Source: a virus
IMG/VR virus record: IMGVR_UViG_3300037225_000060
Span: 1-43,893 of that record
Reading direction: 5' to 3' (one strand)
Length of the DNA: 43,893 bases
The first letter of the stretch is position 1, and each line of letters begins with the position of its first letter. The position numbers were made by a program, and so were the translations under genes. The notes beneath the pieces are model-generated. The model was not told the DNA's origin and did not search any database. It saw only the letters and a program-made list of their open reading frames with translations. Shown one piece after another: positions 7,996 to 17,920 of this stretch.

Positions 7996-9163
7996 ACTTA
8001 CAAGCATGTTTCTAACTCGTTATGAGCTAGAGTGCAGAAAAAGAAAAGAAACCGCTTTAATCTTAAATGATGGTGAGATGGCATTTTTCTTGTCTGATGC
8101 ACAGCAGGATATTCAAAGAAGATTAAAAGTATTAAAGGGATATACGGATATTACCTTAGTTCCTAATATGGACTCCTATGCTTTGCCGACTAATTTCGGT
8201 CAGTCTATACTTGCTTTAATCGACCAGACTAAATTAAGGAAATCCAATACAATATTAGAAAATGCAGCAACAATAGGGCAACCTTGCGAGTATGTGATTG
8301 TTCAAGGGCAGATACCACATATTTTACTATCACCCACCCCAGATAATTCCTATGTTTTAAGACTATATTATTATTTAGATACTTTATATTACAGACCTTC
8401 GCTTAGTTTTCAGCAGGATTGGGGAACTTTCAACGGAATAGCTTATACGGGATCTGCATTATTGCCGGACAAATACTCAATGGCAATCATTTATAAAATG
8501 CTGTCAATGATGATAGATTCTTTCGAAGCTAAATATGAATCAGAATTACAAAGATTAAGAGGTGGTTTAGTTGAAGACTTGGAGGATACAATGAGATATA
8601 ATTTTGGTGGTATTGAAGAGCCATCCATAGCACGAATCATCACAGGCATTACTAATAGCTTTACAGCGACTTCCCCTTCGGCATCCGCTACACCACAACT
8701 ATTATTTACCATTATAAATGCGAATGGCAACCCTAATCCGCTAACCATTGAAAGAAATGATTTTAATGCACAATTAACCTTTAGTCTAATTGATACCGGA
8801 AAATACAGGGTTACCTCAGACCTCCCGATATTTGTTGACGGGAATGACATAGAGGTTAAACTTCTGCCAAGAACAGACACAGAGCCTTATCTGTTACAAC
8901 CAATAAGGGTTAGCAGTTATATTTTAGATGTTTATATTATTCCACAACAATCAGGTGGATTTGCAGATCACGATTTAAGATACGAGATAATCAATCCGGC
9001 AGCCTTAATGTTTAATCCGACAAGTGTTACAGACGTTATGAGGGGAAGTGCGGGATTATGGGCAGATAGGCCATTAGTGGGAATACCAATAGGTTATTCT
9101 TATTTCGCCAAAGACCTTGATAGAAATACAAATTATTTTTTCAATGGTGTAGATTATGTATAA
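7982..9163 (+). CDS. Head-tail adaptor-like protein, second
   Basis: 393 residues from the ATG at 7982; a GTG nine bases upstream is possible but has a poorer context. The first 200 residues resemble the preceding adaptor: helix with D-G-E-M-A-F-F-L-S-D-A-Q-Q-D-I, Y-A-L-P turn, and a later helical segment ending in an E-D-L-E-D motif. The last 180 residues are beta-rich with a P-I-F-V-D-G-N-D-I stretch. It likely forms a collar or tail ring below the first adaptor. Its stop overlaps the start of the large spike gene. Confidence 0.55.
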   Translation: MLLSELTSMFLTRYELECRKRKETALILNDGEMAFFLSDAQQDIQRRLKVLKGYTDITLVPNMDSYALPTNFGQSILALIDQTKLRKSNTILENAATIGQPCEYVIVQGQIPHILLSPTPDNSYVLRLYYYLDTLYYRPSLSFQQDWGTFNGIAYTGSALLPDKYSMAIIYKMLSMMIDSFEAKYESELQRLRGGLVEDLEDTMRYNFGGIEEPSIARIITGITNSFTATSPSASATPQLLFTIINANGNPNPLTIERNDFNAQLTFSLIDTGKYRVTSDLPIFVDGNDIEVKLLPRTDTEPYLLQPIRVSSYILDVYIIPQQSGGFADHDLRYEIINPAALMFNPTSVTDVMRGSAGLWADRPLVGIPIGYSYFAKDLDRNTNYFFNGVDYV

Positions 9164-12100
9164 ACTAATTTTATTTTTACTGTTAAGTATTTTAACCTAT
9201 GCACAGGACGATCATTTCATACATAATCACGAATTTCAATTAGTGAATGGCGTGAGGATGGTTTACCCTACTGGTGTAAATATACTCGCACCTGGAAATC
9301 AGAACATTCTTCATGGCACGGCAGCGTTAGCTAATACATCAGCGTTAAATTCCGCGATGGCTACTATCTCAAATAATGGTGTTGTTGTAATAGAGAAAGG
9401 AACTTATCCGCTTTCCACGATTACAATTCCTGCGGGAGTTACGTTAAAGTGTATGCCCGATGCAATTCTTTCCTTGCAGAACAATGAGGTTTTAACTATA
9501 AATGGAAGTATTGATGCGGGATTATATCAGATATTTGATACTACCGGGACAGTTGATTTAAGTAATGCTAAACTAAAGGAAGCATATTCTGAGTGGTTCG
9601 GTGCCAAATCGGATAATTCTACGATTTGTACCAGGGCAATTCAGAAAAATATTAACGCATTTGGTTTAACTGGTGGTATAATAAAATTTAATTCGGGCAT
9701 ATATTTGACTGACGAAGTTACCATATCCCATAGTGCAATTACTTTAGAGGGAAGTGGTAATGGCGAGACATGGAGAAACGAGGGAACTATTTTGCAGTCT
9801 CCGACTGGCGATACTGGTTGGGTAATTAGTGTTAATCGTGCGGGAGCATTGGGAAACAATACGGGATTTATTCTTAGAAATTTAACTATCAAGGGGAATG
9901 CAACCGCTGCCGGTGGATTGAGGATTTATGATAGAGATGCGACTGATGCGTTATGGGGCGGTTGTTTTGTTGAGAGTGTGAGAATGTGCGACTTTACAAA
10001 ACGGGGATGGCAGACGACACTTTCTAATTCTCCTATCGCGGGATATAATGTTTTAATTCAATCTTCCAATGGCTCACAAGTATTCACGGCAAAAGATAGA
10101 ATCTTCATAGGCGGGGATGGTGAATCACCCGAAGCATGTATAGTTACGGTAGGTGGGACAGGCTCTTGCTATGTGGATTATCTGATGAACAATCATACAT
10201 CAGGACAGTTGTTAGCAGGGGCTATTGGTGGTATAGGAATGATGCTCCAACATGTTCAGGATTCACAATTCCAAAATATCCAGACAGATAACTGCCAGAC
10301 AGGATTTTATTTTACAACAGAGACAGGAACTAATCACTCTGTTGAGAATAGTTATTTCGCAAGATTAGAGGCTTATAATGGACAAAATGGTTTTCTAATG
10401 GATGGATTTGGTGTTAATTGGGGGTATGGGTTAAAGTCAGTATCACAAGAATATTTTGATTTGGATATGGATGGCTCATTTATGGTTGTTTATGGGGCGC
10501 AAATAGAACAAGGCGGGACTGTTCCTTTCGGTTCTCCTCGTTCGGTAAGGATAAGAAATGTAACCTCAGGAGCAATGGTTTTGTTATCAGATTTTGGAAT
10601 GCTTAAAGGAACTGCTGCCTTAGCCCCAAATATAAGTATTGAAAATTCCACAGGTGTTGAGCTTGTAAGAACTTCATTTCCTTACTATGGACAAGGATAT
10701 AAGTTTATAAGAATAGACTCACTTTCAAGAAATGTTAAAATAAGTGGGCTTGGCATTTATGCCCCTTCAGTAGGGGTAAACAAATACCCTGATTATCTGG
10801 GTACTTCGCAAAATAATCCGTATGAGTTTTTAGATGATAAGGGTTATAACACTATTGTTGAGTTTAATGGCAATATTTATACTAATAAATATGATTATTA
10901 TAATTCAAAATATCCGTATATAGTTCCTAATGGAATCACAAGTCAGAGCAATTTGAACTCTGCTCTATTTGGGGGATTTGATGTTGCGAGAACAAACTTA
11001 ATCAATAATCAGAACCCATCTACCTGGGGGGCATATTCTGGCATTACATTAATATCAGGACAATTAAGTCCTATCGGGGATTCAACTGCATACAAGGTAG
11101 TTAATACCACAAATGGTGCTTATACTGGATGTTCGGTTACTGTTTCTGATACTGTAGGGACTTTTTGGTTCATGGCTAAAACCGATACAAGTATTGGTTA
11201 TCAAACATTCGCAATGAGAATCTATGATAATACAGCAGGTCATTTATTGGTCGGGGATAATTTTACGGCAAGAAACAGTTGGGAACTTTATAGTCTGACA
11301 TCTAAACTAATATCAGGGCATAATTATTTATTGCAAATATATCCTGGGGGAATAGATAGAAATAATTATATCGGTGATATTACTATTTGGAAACCCTGTT
11401 TTGCACAGATAGATCATCCCTCTACTATTATGGATGGTGGAGAAACGGTGACAGGAGGACTTTATGATAGAGGGAAAACAAGTTCTGCAAGTCAAGCTGA
11501 TCTTAAGCCGGCATTATATGGCCTTGTGGATGCTACAAGGACAAATTTAATATCAGACCAAACATTTACAAGTAGTGCAGATATAAATGTCCAATCAGGT
11601 AAAACTGATCCATTGGGAACCTCTACTGCTTACAAACTTAACAATACAGTCATAGCAAATTTTGTTCGTTATACAATAACAATTAGTGATACCATAGTAA
11701 CATTTTGGTTAATGGCTAAAACCGACACTTCATTAGTTTCTCAAATATTCAGCGTTTTGATTTATGACAATACATTAGGTGCGAATTTAGCTATTAAGAA
11801 ATTTACCGCAACAAACACGTGGAATTTATTTAGTATCACTACTCCGCTTATTTCTGGACATGAATACCTATTCCAAATTTATCCGGGTGGAAGGGCAGAA
11901 GATGGTGGAAATTTGGGTGATCTTACAGTTTGGCGACCATGTATTGCCACTATAAATCATTCATCTAATATGCTAACCGAAGGACAGGTTGTCCCTGCCG
12001 GTTTTTATTCTCCCAACATTATGGGGGGTGCTATAACGATAGGAGTGAAAATAGACTCGGCGAGCATAAACACGGATTCATTATTCTTCTGGGTTAATGG

Positions 12101-12188
12101 TTCAAAATACAAAGCTGTCAAAAGTGAATTTCCATATTGGTTACTGCTATTTCTTCCTTTATGGTTATTCAGGAGAAGAAAAGCATGA
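9156..12188 (+). CDS. Exported tail-spike-like beta-helix protein with C-terminal anchor
   Basis: 1010 residues. Residues 1-16 are a signal peptide with a probable cut before Gln17. Two pectate-lyase-type starts follow (about 40-125, and S-E-W-F-G-A-K-S-D near 145), then a right-handed beta-helix to about 580. Two tandem jelly-roll, CBM-like domains of about 165 residues each (about 600-770 and 785-950) share D-x-x-R-T-N, F-W-x-M-A-K-T-D-T-S and Q-I-Y-P-G-G. The last 20 residues are a short hydrophobic run (Y-W-L-L-L-F-L-P-L-W-L-F) then R-R-R-K-A, resembling a tripartite C-terminal sorting or membrane anchor. Probable polysaccharide-binding or degrading spike; the exported, anchored form is highly unusual for a phage. 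Confidence 0.75.
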   Translation: MYKLILFLLLSILTYAQDDHFIHNHEFQLVNGVRMVYPTGVNILAPGNQNILHGTAALANTSALNSAMATISNNGVVVIEKGTYPLSTITIPAGVTLKCMPDAILSLQNNEVLTINGSIDAGLYQIFDTTGTVDLSNAKLKEAYSEWFGAKSDNSTICTRAIQKNINAFGLTGGIIKFNSGIYLTDEVTISHSAITLEGSGNGETWRNEGTILQSPTGDTGWVISVNRAGALGNNTGFILRNLTIKGNATAAGGLRIYDRDATDALWGGCFVESVRMCDFTKRGWQTTLSNSPIAGYNVLIQSSNGSQVFTAKDRIFIGGDGESPEACIVTVGGTGSCYVDYLMNNHTSGQLLAGAIGGIGMMLQHVQDSQFQNIQTDNCQTGFYFTTETGTNHSVENSYFARLEAYNGQNGFLMDGFGVNWGYGLKSVSQEYFDLDMDGSFMVVYGAQIEQGGTVPFGSPRSVRIRNVTSGAMVLLSDFGMLKGTAALAPNISIENSTGVELVRTSFPYYGQGYKFIRIDSLSRNVKISGLGIYAPSVGVNKYPDYLGTSQNNPYEFLDDKGYNTIVEFNGNIYTNKYDYYNSKYPYIVPNGITSQSNLNSALFGGFDVARTNLINNQNPSTWGAYSGITLISGQLSPIGDSTAYKVVNTTNGAYTGCSVTVSDTVGTFWFMAKTDTSIGYQTFAMRIYDNTAGHLLVGDNFTARNSWELYSLTSKLISGHNYLLQIYPGGIDRNNYIGDITIWKPCFAQIDHPSTIMDGGETVTGGLYDRGKTSSASQADLKPALYGLVDATRTNLISDQTFTSSADINVQSGKTDPLGTSTAYKLNNTVIANFVRYTITISDTIVTFWLMAKTDTSLVSQIFSVLIYDNTLGANLAIKKFTATNTWNLFSITTPLISGHEYLFQIYPGGRAEDGGNLGDLTVWRPCIATINHSSNMLTEGQVVPAGFYSPNIMGGAITIGVKIDSASINTDSLFFWVNGSKYKAVKSEFPYWLLLFLPLWLFRRRKA

Positions 12189-13471
12189 AAAAGATTTTAA
12201 TTCCTATTATTATAATCGTTTTTTCTACCATAGGATGTGCGCAAAACTTTTGGGGATGGAGGGCAATACAGGATTCGATAAGCAGGATAAATATACAGTC
12301 GCAATCTACTACACATACAGACGTATATGTTCCTGACTCAACAGTATTCCAAACTGTTTTTGGATTAGATACTGCTAAGGTTAATATTCGTGGCTCTATT
12401 CACAACATAGATACAGCATCACTAAGTAATAGAATCAATTTGAAACTTACGGGGACAGATACTTTATCGTTGTCTAATCGTATAAATCAGAAATTAACTG
12501 GTGTTGATACCCTTTCATTATCGAATAGAGTTAATACCAAACTTACAGGAACGGACACGCTTTCACTAAATAACAGAATAAATAATAAATTAAGTGGCGC
12601 AGATACGCTTTCATTGAGCAATAGAATAAATAGTAAACGTGATAGTATTCTTAACATGAAAGACCTTGATACTGCCGGTATTGATGTGGGCAAGGTTATT
12701 ATGAGGGGCATTGGTAATTGGGTTATGGCAACTGTTTCCGGTTCGGGAGGAACAGGCAACCTTGATAGTTTAAGTACAGTATTAAAGGCGTATTCAGATG
12801 CAGATACAGCTAAGTCAAGACTTTATACCAATGCCCAAATAGCACAAGCCACAAGTGCTATAAACACTAAACTCACAGGCACAGATACCTTATCACTTTC
12901 AAACAGAGTAAATGCAAAAGTAAGTTGGGATTCCACATACGCACCCAAAAAGGCTTATGCAGATGCGAGATACCAAGCAAAAGGAACTTACCTTGTTCCT
13001 TCTGATTCTGCAAATAGTAGGGCATATTCAGCATTACTATATCAGGCAAAAGGGACTTATCTTATCCCAAGTGACTCGACAGCAAATAGAGCATTCTCTA
13101 ATCTGAAATACCAAGCGAAAGGAACTTACGTTATTCCTTCTGATACCTCTGCACAAAGAACATTTTCAGATGCTAAATATCAAGCCAAGGCAACTTATTT
13201 AATACCTTCAGATAGTTCAGCAATCAGAACGTATTCCGATTTGAGATATGCTTATAAAACTACTTACGGAACAGTAACAATTACAAACGATACTGTTATA
13301 ACGGTTACGCATGGCTATGGAGCAATACCAAGTTTGGGACAGATAAACATTACAATGGGATTTAATACAACTGGCATTTCTTATTATGTGGATGCGAGAG
13401 GAACGACTACTTTTAGAATACACTTCTGTATCCCCGTAACAGGTGATATAGGTTGGAATATAGTGAGGTAA
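12185..13471 (+). CDS. Repeat-containing tail fibre with lipoprotein-like signal
   Basis: 428 residues from the ATG at 12185 (AGGAG site; ATGA overlap with the spike stop). Residues 1-20 are a signal peptide ending T-I-G-C-A-Q: either a lipobox with Cys18, or a signal peptidase I site with Gln20 at +1. Two repeat arrays follow: four to five 16-residue units S-L-S-N-R-I-N-x-K-L-T-G-x-D-T-L (79-145) and four 23-residue units Y-Q-A-K-G-T-Y-L-I-P-S-D (263-354). The last 70 residues, with V-T-H-G-Y-G and T-T-F-R-I-H-F, look like a distal tail-fibre receptor-binding domain. Typical fibre architecture with an atypical export signal. Confidence 0.7.
   Translation: MKKILIPIIIIVFSTIGCAQNFWGWRAIQDSISRINIQSQSTTHTDVYVPDSTVFQTVFGLDTAKVNIRGSIHNIDTASLSNRINLKLTGTDTLSLSNRINQKLTGVDTLSLSNRVNTKLTGTDTLSLNNRINNKLSGADTLSLSNRINSKRDSILNMKDLDTAGIDVGKVIMRGIGNWVMATVSGSGGTGNLDSLSTVLKAYSDADTAKSRLYTNAQIAQATSAINTKLTGTDTLSLSNRVNAKVSWDSTYAPKKAYADARYQAKGTYLVPSDSANSRAYSALLYQAKGTYLIPSDSTANRAFSNLKYQAKGTYVIPSDTSAQRTFSDAKYQAKATYLIPSDSSAIRTYSDLRYAYKTTYGTVTITNDTVITVTHGYGAIPSLGQINITMGFNTTGISYYVDARGTTTFRIHFCIPVTGDIGWNIVR
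12419..12610 (+). repeat. Four 48-bp coding repeats in fibre gene
   Basis: Each unit encodes a 16-residue motif of the form S-L-S-N-R-I-N-x-K-L-T-G-x-D-T-L. A fifth, partial unit runs to about 12636 and a stray copy is near 12870. Divergence is mostly silent or at the variable residues 8 and 13, consistent with tandem duplication under protein-level selection; probably a triple-stranded shaft. Confidence 0.8.
12971..13246 (+). repeat. Four 69-bp coding repeats in fibre gene
   Basis: Each unit encodes 23 residues starting Y-Q-A-K-G-T-Y and containing I-P-S-D. A degenerate fifth unit starts at about 13247. The pattern resembles the Y-x-x-K and D-x-R-Y shaft repeats of many phage fibres. Confidence 0.8.
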
Positions 13472-13473
13472 AT

Positions 13474-15492
13474 ATGAAAACAAGATATTTTATTTTCGCA
13501 CTTTTATTATGGTTCGTTTTATGTGGTTCGTTATTCGCCACTAATCATTATTTATCAACATCATCATCTGGTAGTGGAAGTGGATTAAGTTGGGCTAATA
13601 AACTAATATACACAAGTTTCAGTTTTTCATCATTGGGAGCGGGAGATATTGTCTATATGGATGGAGGAACTGATTCTGTTACCTATGGTGTTTGGTCAAT
13701 ATCTAAAACTGTAAGTGGCGGAATAATCACCATTACCAAAGGCATAGACGCAGGGCATAATGGAAAAGTAATATTTGAGAGAACAAGTGGGGGTGTTTCA
13801 GATTCTTATATACTACAATTATCGAGTTGTTCAAATATTAAATTGTTTGGAATGATATTTAAGTGGTCTGATGCGACTGATAATACTTATGATACACAGC
13901 ACAATCCTTTATATGTAGTCAATTCCCATGATGTGACACTTGACCATGATACTGTTTATTCTAATGGCAATGCTAATATGGTTGCGATTTATACGAGTTA
14001 TAATATTTCAGTAACAAACTGTTGGTTAGAGGTTTTACCTAATTCTATTTATATTTCAGATCAAAACAATATAGTAATCTGGGGTAATGGTTCTCCTTCG
14101 ACAGGAGGAAATAAAATTATTGGCAATACACTTATTCAGGCAGGGCAGAACGATCAACCACATAATGAATGTATTTTAATTGGTGCAAGTGGTAGTGACT
14201 ATGGTTCATCTGGAAATCCAAAACCCATAACAACAATAGCTAATAACTTTTTCTATTATGGCACAACAACTTCTCAGGGTGCAACTACGGGAATATATAC
14301 CAATCAGACTCATTGTAATAGCTTTTTGGTTTATAATAACATATTTTCTTTTGCATCAAATCCCCAAATTGATATTGTTGAAATGCCATCGAATAGTAGT
14401 AGTTATAAAAGTTCATTATATTATTATAACAATACTTGCATAAATCAAAGTTCAACTGGTGGTGGATTGTGTTTCGGATATTTAGATACTCTTGTAATGA
14501 AAAATAATATTATTTCCGTATATGGCAATTCAGCAAATAATATTAGGTTTACAGGGGGAACCACAATGGCTTCTATCACATATAAAGATATTGACTATAA
14601 TCAATATTATAGGGCTAGTGGATTTTATGCCGCCGGAATAAGTGCAAATTGGACTACATGGAGAAATTATACCAACACATCGGGTGGTGGCGTTGATGCA
14701 CATTCTTTAACGAGCGCACCTTCTTTCTTAAATCTTTGGGGAACTAGTGCAACTGATTATCGGGTAACTTCTTCTTCTGGTGGAATAAATACAGGTGTAA
14801 CTATATCAACTGTTGGTACTGATTATTTCAATACATCAAGACCGCAGGGTTCAACTTATGATATTGGTGCTTATGAATATGTATCTGCTGTAACCATTCC
14901 AACAGTAACTACTACGACTGCATCAAGCATAGACACTGCAACAGCAACTTCGGGTGGTAATGTAACGTCAAGTGGTGGTGCAACCGTAACGAGTAGAGGA
15001 GTATGTTGGAATACTTCTGCAAATCCAACAACATCTAATTCTCATACTTCCGATGGTTCTGGCATAGGTATATTCACAAGTTCAATTTCAGGACTAAATA
15101 ATAATACATTATATCATTATAGAAGTTATGCTGTTAATTCGGTTGGAACTGCTTATGGTTCTGATTTAACCTTCACGACTTTAGGAGTAGTAACGCCACC
15201 CGTTTTGATTGCGCCAACAAATGGAAGTAGCGGTCAAACTATAACAAGCATATTGACATGGAGTCCTGTTGTAGGCGCAACAAGTTATGGCTATCAACTC
15301 TATTATTATTATTATTCAAGCGGTGCGTGGACTTCGATACTTTTATTCTCTGGGTCAACTGCATCAACAAGTGTAACGTTGTCATTACCAATGAATAATC
15401 GTTATTATACTTGGAGAGTTAATGCAACTGGAACAGGGGGAACCTCGGCTTGGTCAAGTATTTATTCATTTCAAACAACGCCATGTCAATGA
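13474..15492 (+). CDS. Exported beta-helix/FN3 adhesin-like protein
   Basis: 672 residues from the ATG at 13474. The upstream in-frame ATG at 13453 lies inside the previous gene and would bury the signal peptide. Residues 1-23 are a signal peptide (cut after L-F-A). Residues about 25-470 form a parallel beta-helix with many N-N/N-T-x-I turns and closing D-I-G-A-Y-E-Y, the ending typical of Bacteroidota secreted right-handed beta-helix proteins. Then come a Thr/Ser-rich FN3-like module (about 475-565, G-x-V-T-S-S-G and S-R-G-V-C-W) and a second FN3 module (about 572-670). The architecture is host-like and suggests capture from a bacterial surface protein. Likely adhesin or receptor-binding role. 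Confidence 0.75.
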   Translation: MKTRYFIFALLLWFVLCGSLFATNHYLSTSSSGSGSGLSWANKLIYTSFSFSSLGAGDIVYMDGGTDSVTYGVWSISKTVSGGIITITKGIDAGHNGKVIFERTSGGVSDSYILQLSSCSNIKLFGMIFKWSDATDNTYDTQHNPLYVVNSHDVTLDHDTVYSNGNANMVAIYTSYNISVTNCWLEVLPNSIYISDQNNIVIWGNGSPSTGGNKIIGNTLIQAGQNDQPHNECILIGASGSDYGSSGNPKPITTIANNFFYYGTTTSQGATTGIYTNQTHCNSFLVYNNIFSFASNPQIDIVEMPSNSSSYKSSLYYYNNTCINQSSTGGGLCFGYLDTLVMKNNIISVYGNSANNIRFTGGTTMASITYKDIDYNQYYRASGFYAAGISANWTTWRNYTNTSGGGVDAHSLTSAPSFLNLWGTSATDYRVTSSSGGINTGVTISTVGTDYFNTSRPQGSTYDIGAYEYVSAVTIPTVTTTTASSIDTATATSGGNVTSSGGATVTSRGVCWNTSANPTTSNSHTSDGSGIGIFTSSISGLNNNTLYHYRSYAVNSVGTAYGSDLTFTTLGVVTPPVLIAPTNGSSGQTITSILTWSPVVGATSYGYQLYYYYYSSGAWTSILLFSGSTASTSVTLSLPMNNRYYTWRVNATGTGGTSAWSSIYSFQTTPCQ

Positions 15493-17735
15493 ATTTCAAA
15501 GAATTAAATAATTTCAATAAAGTAGATGAATCTTTAAGCCCCGAACTTATTGCAGAAACTTCTTTGGCTAAGTTAGAAAACATGATCTTGACTAAAGCAT
15601 CTGAAGGATTGAAACCCATTAAAAGAGGAGGTTACGTTCCTTTACTTACAGTAGAAACCCCAGATAATATTGTCTCTCTGCATGATGTAAAAGATTCAGC
15701 AGGAACAAATTTATTATTGGCTTCTTGTGGAACTTTATTGGAAAAATATAATACCGGAACAGATAATTGGGATTCCTTAAAAACCATTACACCCGGAAAA
15801 ACGAGAATTTCCCCTTACGGAAAAGATATTGTAGTTACTAATGATAATGACGCACCTTTTATTTTAAGAGGCGTGGATTTTGCCACAGTTGAGAGTCTTC
15901 AAATTACAACACCAGACGTATCTTCAATTACATCCTCTCACAAATCAGGGGGGAACTTAACAGCATCCATGAGGTATTTTTATTTATTAGTTTACATTAC
16001 TGACGATGGACAATTAAGCCCCCCCTCCTTGCCATTTACTCATTATTTAGATTCTAATAATTTATCTACTGATGATACGAATAAACAAATAAGATTCGAT
16101 TCTTTGCCTGTTTCTTCTGATGTAAGAGTAACGGCAAGAAAAATTTATAGGACTAAGGGAGTTGATACTGATGCAGTAGGTCAATTTGTGTTTTATCTTT
16201 TAAGAGACTTAAATAATACAGATACCTATATTGAGGATTCTTTAGCAGATACTGAATTAACCATAGAAGATTTAATCTATATCAACGTTCCACAAACAGC
16301 GAAATTTAATTGTATAAATTATGAAAGATTATTTTTGGCTAGTGGATCAATAATTGAAAAGAACTTTTTTCCACCGGCACATTCCGGTGTTGCCACATCA
16401 CCTCCAGGGGGATGGACTAACGGACTTGGAACTTCTTTTGCGTGGACATCTGCTCCTTATCCGAATATAGGTCTATTCGCAGATACGGATTATATTTGGG
16501 GATTTACTTTTGTTGATTCGCTAGGAATGGAAAGCGATATAATGCTTACACAGGTCTATAACTCAGGAGGAACGGACCCTACAATTCAGATTGCCGTTAT
16601 ATTGTCAAATATACCCATGACGGGTTTTGACCCCGCGCACTCAACAGGTTTTGCGCCGGACGGATTGATTTTAGGAATGAATATTTATAGAAGCAAACAA
16701 GGTGATTTAACTAAGTTTTATAGAGTAGCCACAAAGGTAAGAATAGACTTAACTTCTTATACCGATGAAAAAGATGACGATTCTTTAGGAGTAGAATTTA
16801 ACCAATCGGCAAATTCATATCCCAATGCTTTGTTTGTTTCAGAAGTAGGTCAGATAGCCTCGATAACCATTAAGAGAATGATTTTCCCTGATGATGGGGA
16901 TTTAATCACCGGAATTTTTGATGATGAAGATGGGGTAATGATATTCAAGGAAAATTCTATTTGTAAAGTCTTCACCTCTAACGTTCCCGAAGCATGGGTG
17001 TTAAGAAAATTAGTCTCCGACTCAGGAGCAGAGAAAGATACTATCATAAAGCAAGACAAGAGATATTATTATAGAGCAAATAACAGGATTTATGTTTATG
17101 ACGGTTCAGGAGAACCAAAACCAATTTCAGATACTTTCAAATCTTCTATTGAGGCGATTACATCCTTCAACTCGATAACATATATAACTTCCAAAAACTG
17201 GCTCGTAATCGGAGTGACCGCCTCATCTAATTATTTATACATTTATGATGAATTAGTTAATACGTGGTATAAGTTTTCAATTACTAATAATGGTGCATTG
17301 ATTGAAAAGAAACATGGTACTTATGCAAAGGATTTAATCATAGGTGATGGGAAATTTGTAATAAGATATGACGATTCTTTAACGGTAGATCAAGAAGGTG
17401 GAGATGAAGCAGTTATAACTTCATTACTAAGGACAAAAACTCTAGTAAGTTCGATAAATCTTTACAGATTGAGATTCTTACTTGTTAATATGAATTTAGT
17501 TGTAGGTTCGCTTACTTATTTAATAGTAAATCCAGACAACTCAGAACAAAAGACCATAACGGAAACAAAAACAGTTTCAGTAGGAACAATTAAAAAATAC
17601 TTAGATCAATTAACCGGATTGCTTCAAATAGCAAATAAATTCTATATCGAAATCTCCGGTGATTCACTAAAAGAGTTATATGCTTTAAGGGTTGAATATA
17701 AGGCTTTAAGACGAGGAAGGGCAGTTGCTAAGTAA
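15483..17735 (+). CDS. Tail hub/stabilisation-like beta-propeller protein
   Basis: 750 residues from ATG 15483; ATG 15489, two codons later, overlaps the preceding stop as ATGA and is equally plausible. The protein is beta-rich without a signal peptide. Features include an N-terminal segment ending G-L-K-P-I-K-R-G-G-Y, FN3-like middle parts (R-K-I-Y-R-T-K, M-N-I-Y-R-S-K), and a C-terminal propeller-like series with F-D-D-E-D-G-V-M-I-F-K-E-N-S, D-K-R-Y-Y-Y-R and N-T-W-Y-K-F. This pattern is shared with podovirus tail hub or packaged-DNA stabilisation proteins. It would plug the tail tube below the adaptors and carry the fibres. Confidence 0.6.
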   Translation: MSMNFKELNNFNKVDESLSPELIAETSLAKLENMILTKASEGLKPIKRGGYVPLLTVETPDNIVSLHDVKDSAGTNLLLASCGTLLEKYNTGTDNWDSLKTITPGKTRISPYGKDIVVTNDNDAPFILRGVDFATVESLQITTPDVSSITSSHKSGGNLTASMRYFYLLVYITDDGQLSPPSLPFTHYLDSNNLSTDDTNKQIRFDSLPVSSDVRVTARKIYRTKGVDTDAVGQFVFYLLRDLNNTDTYIEDSLADTELTIEDLIYINVPQTAKFNCINYERLFLASGSIIEKNFFPPAHSGVATSPPGGWTNGLGTSFAWTSAPYPNIGLFADTDYIWGFTFVDSLGMESDIMLTQVYNSGGTDPTIQIAVILSNIPMTGFDPAHSTGFAPDGLILGMNIYRSKQGDLTKFYRVATKVRIDLTSYTDEKDDDSLGVEFNQSANSYPNALFVSEVGQIASITIKRMIFPDDGDLITGIFDDEDGVMIFKENSICKVFTSNVPEAWVLRKLVSDSGAEKDTIIKQDKRYYYRANNRIYVYDGSGEPKPISDTFKSSIEAITSFNSITYITSKNWLVIGVTASSNYLYIYDELVNTWYKFSITNNGALIEKKHGTYAKDLIIGDGKFVIRYDDSLTVDQEGGDEAVITSLLRTKTLVSSINLYRLRFLLVNMNLVVGSLTYLIVNPDNSEQKTITETKTVSVGTIKKYLDQLTGLLQIANKFYIEISGDSLKELYALRVEYKALRRGRAVAK

Positions 17736-17745
17736 AGAAGATTTA

Positions 17746-17919
17746 ATGGATTTAAGAAATTATACACATCCCAAAGTTGAGATAGTGACTAAATTACCTG
17801 ATCCCAAAGGTGTAAAAGAAGTTCACAAGGAAGTGCTGATTAAAAGTGCGACCGGATATGATAAATACCAATTTATAGACAATGCCTGGCATTTAGCAGG
17901 CACATTAACAAAGGTGTAA
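17746..17919 (+). CDS. Small hypothetical protein
   Basis: 57 residues from the ATG at 17746 (AAAGAAG upstream). A TTG at 17725 inside the previous gene is the only alternative. Contains Y-T-H-P-K, a Pro/Lys patch and an aromatic end (Y-Q-F-I-D-N-A-W-H-L). No family recognised. Packed between the hub gene and the ejection-protein genes, so probably virion-related. Confidence 0.6.
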   Translation: MDLRNYTHPKVEIVTKLPDPKGVKEVHKEVLIKSATGYDKYQFIDNAWHLAGTLTKV

Positions 17920-17920
17920 T

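Noticed and set aside
8491-8880. 129-residue minus-strand frame
   Set aside because: Antisense to the second adaptor gene, whose reading frame is better supported.
12097-12336. 79-residue frame across the spike/fibre junction
   Set aside because: Out of frame with both well-supported genes and without a ribosome site.
12419-13246. CRISPR-like or regulatory repeats
   Set aside because: Both arrays are in frame, with no spacers and protein-level conservation; they encode fibre shaft repeats.
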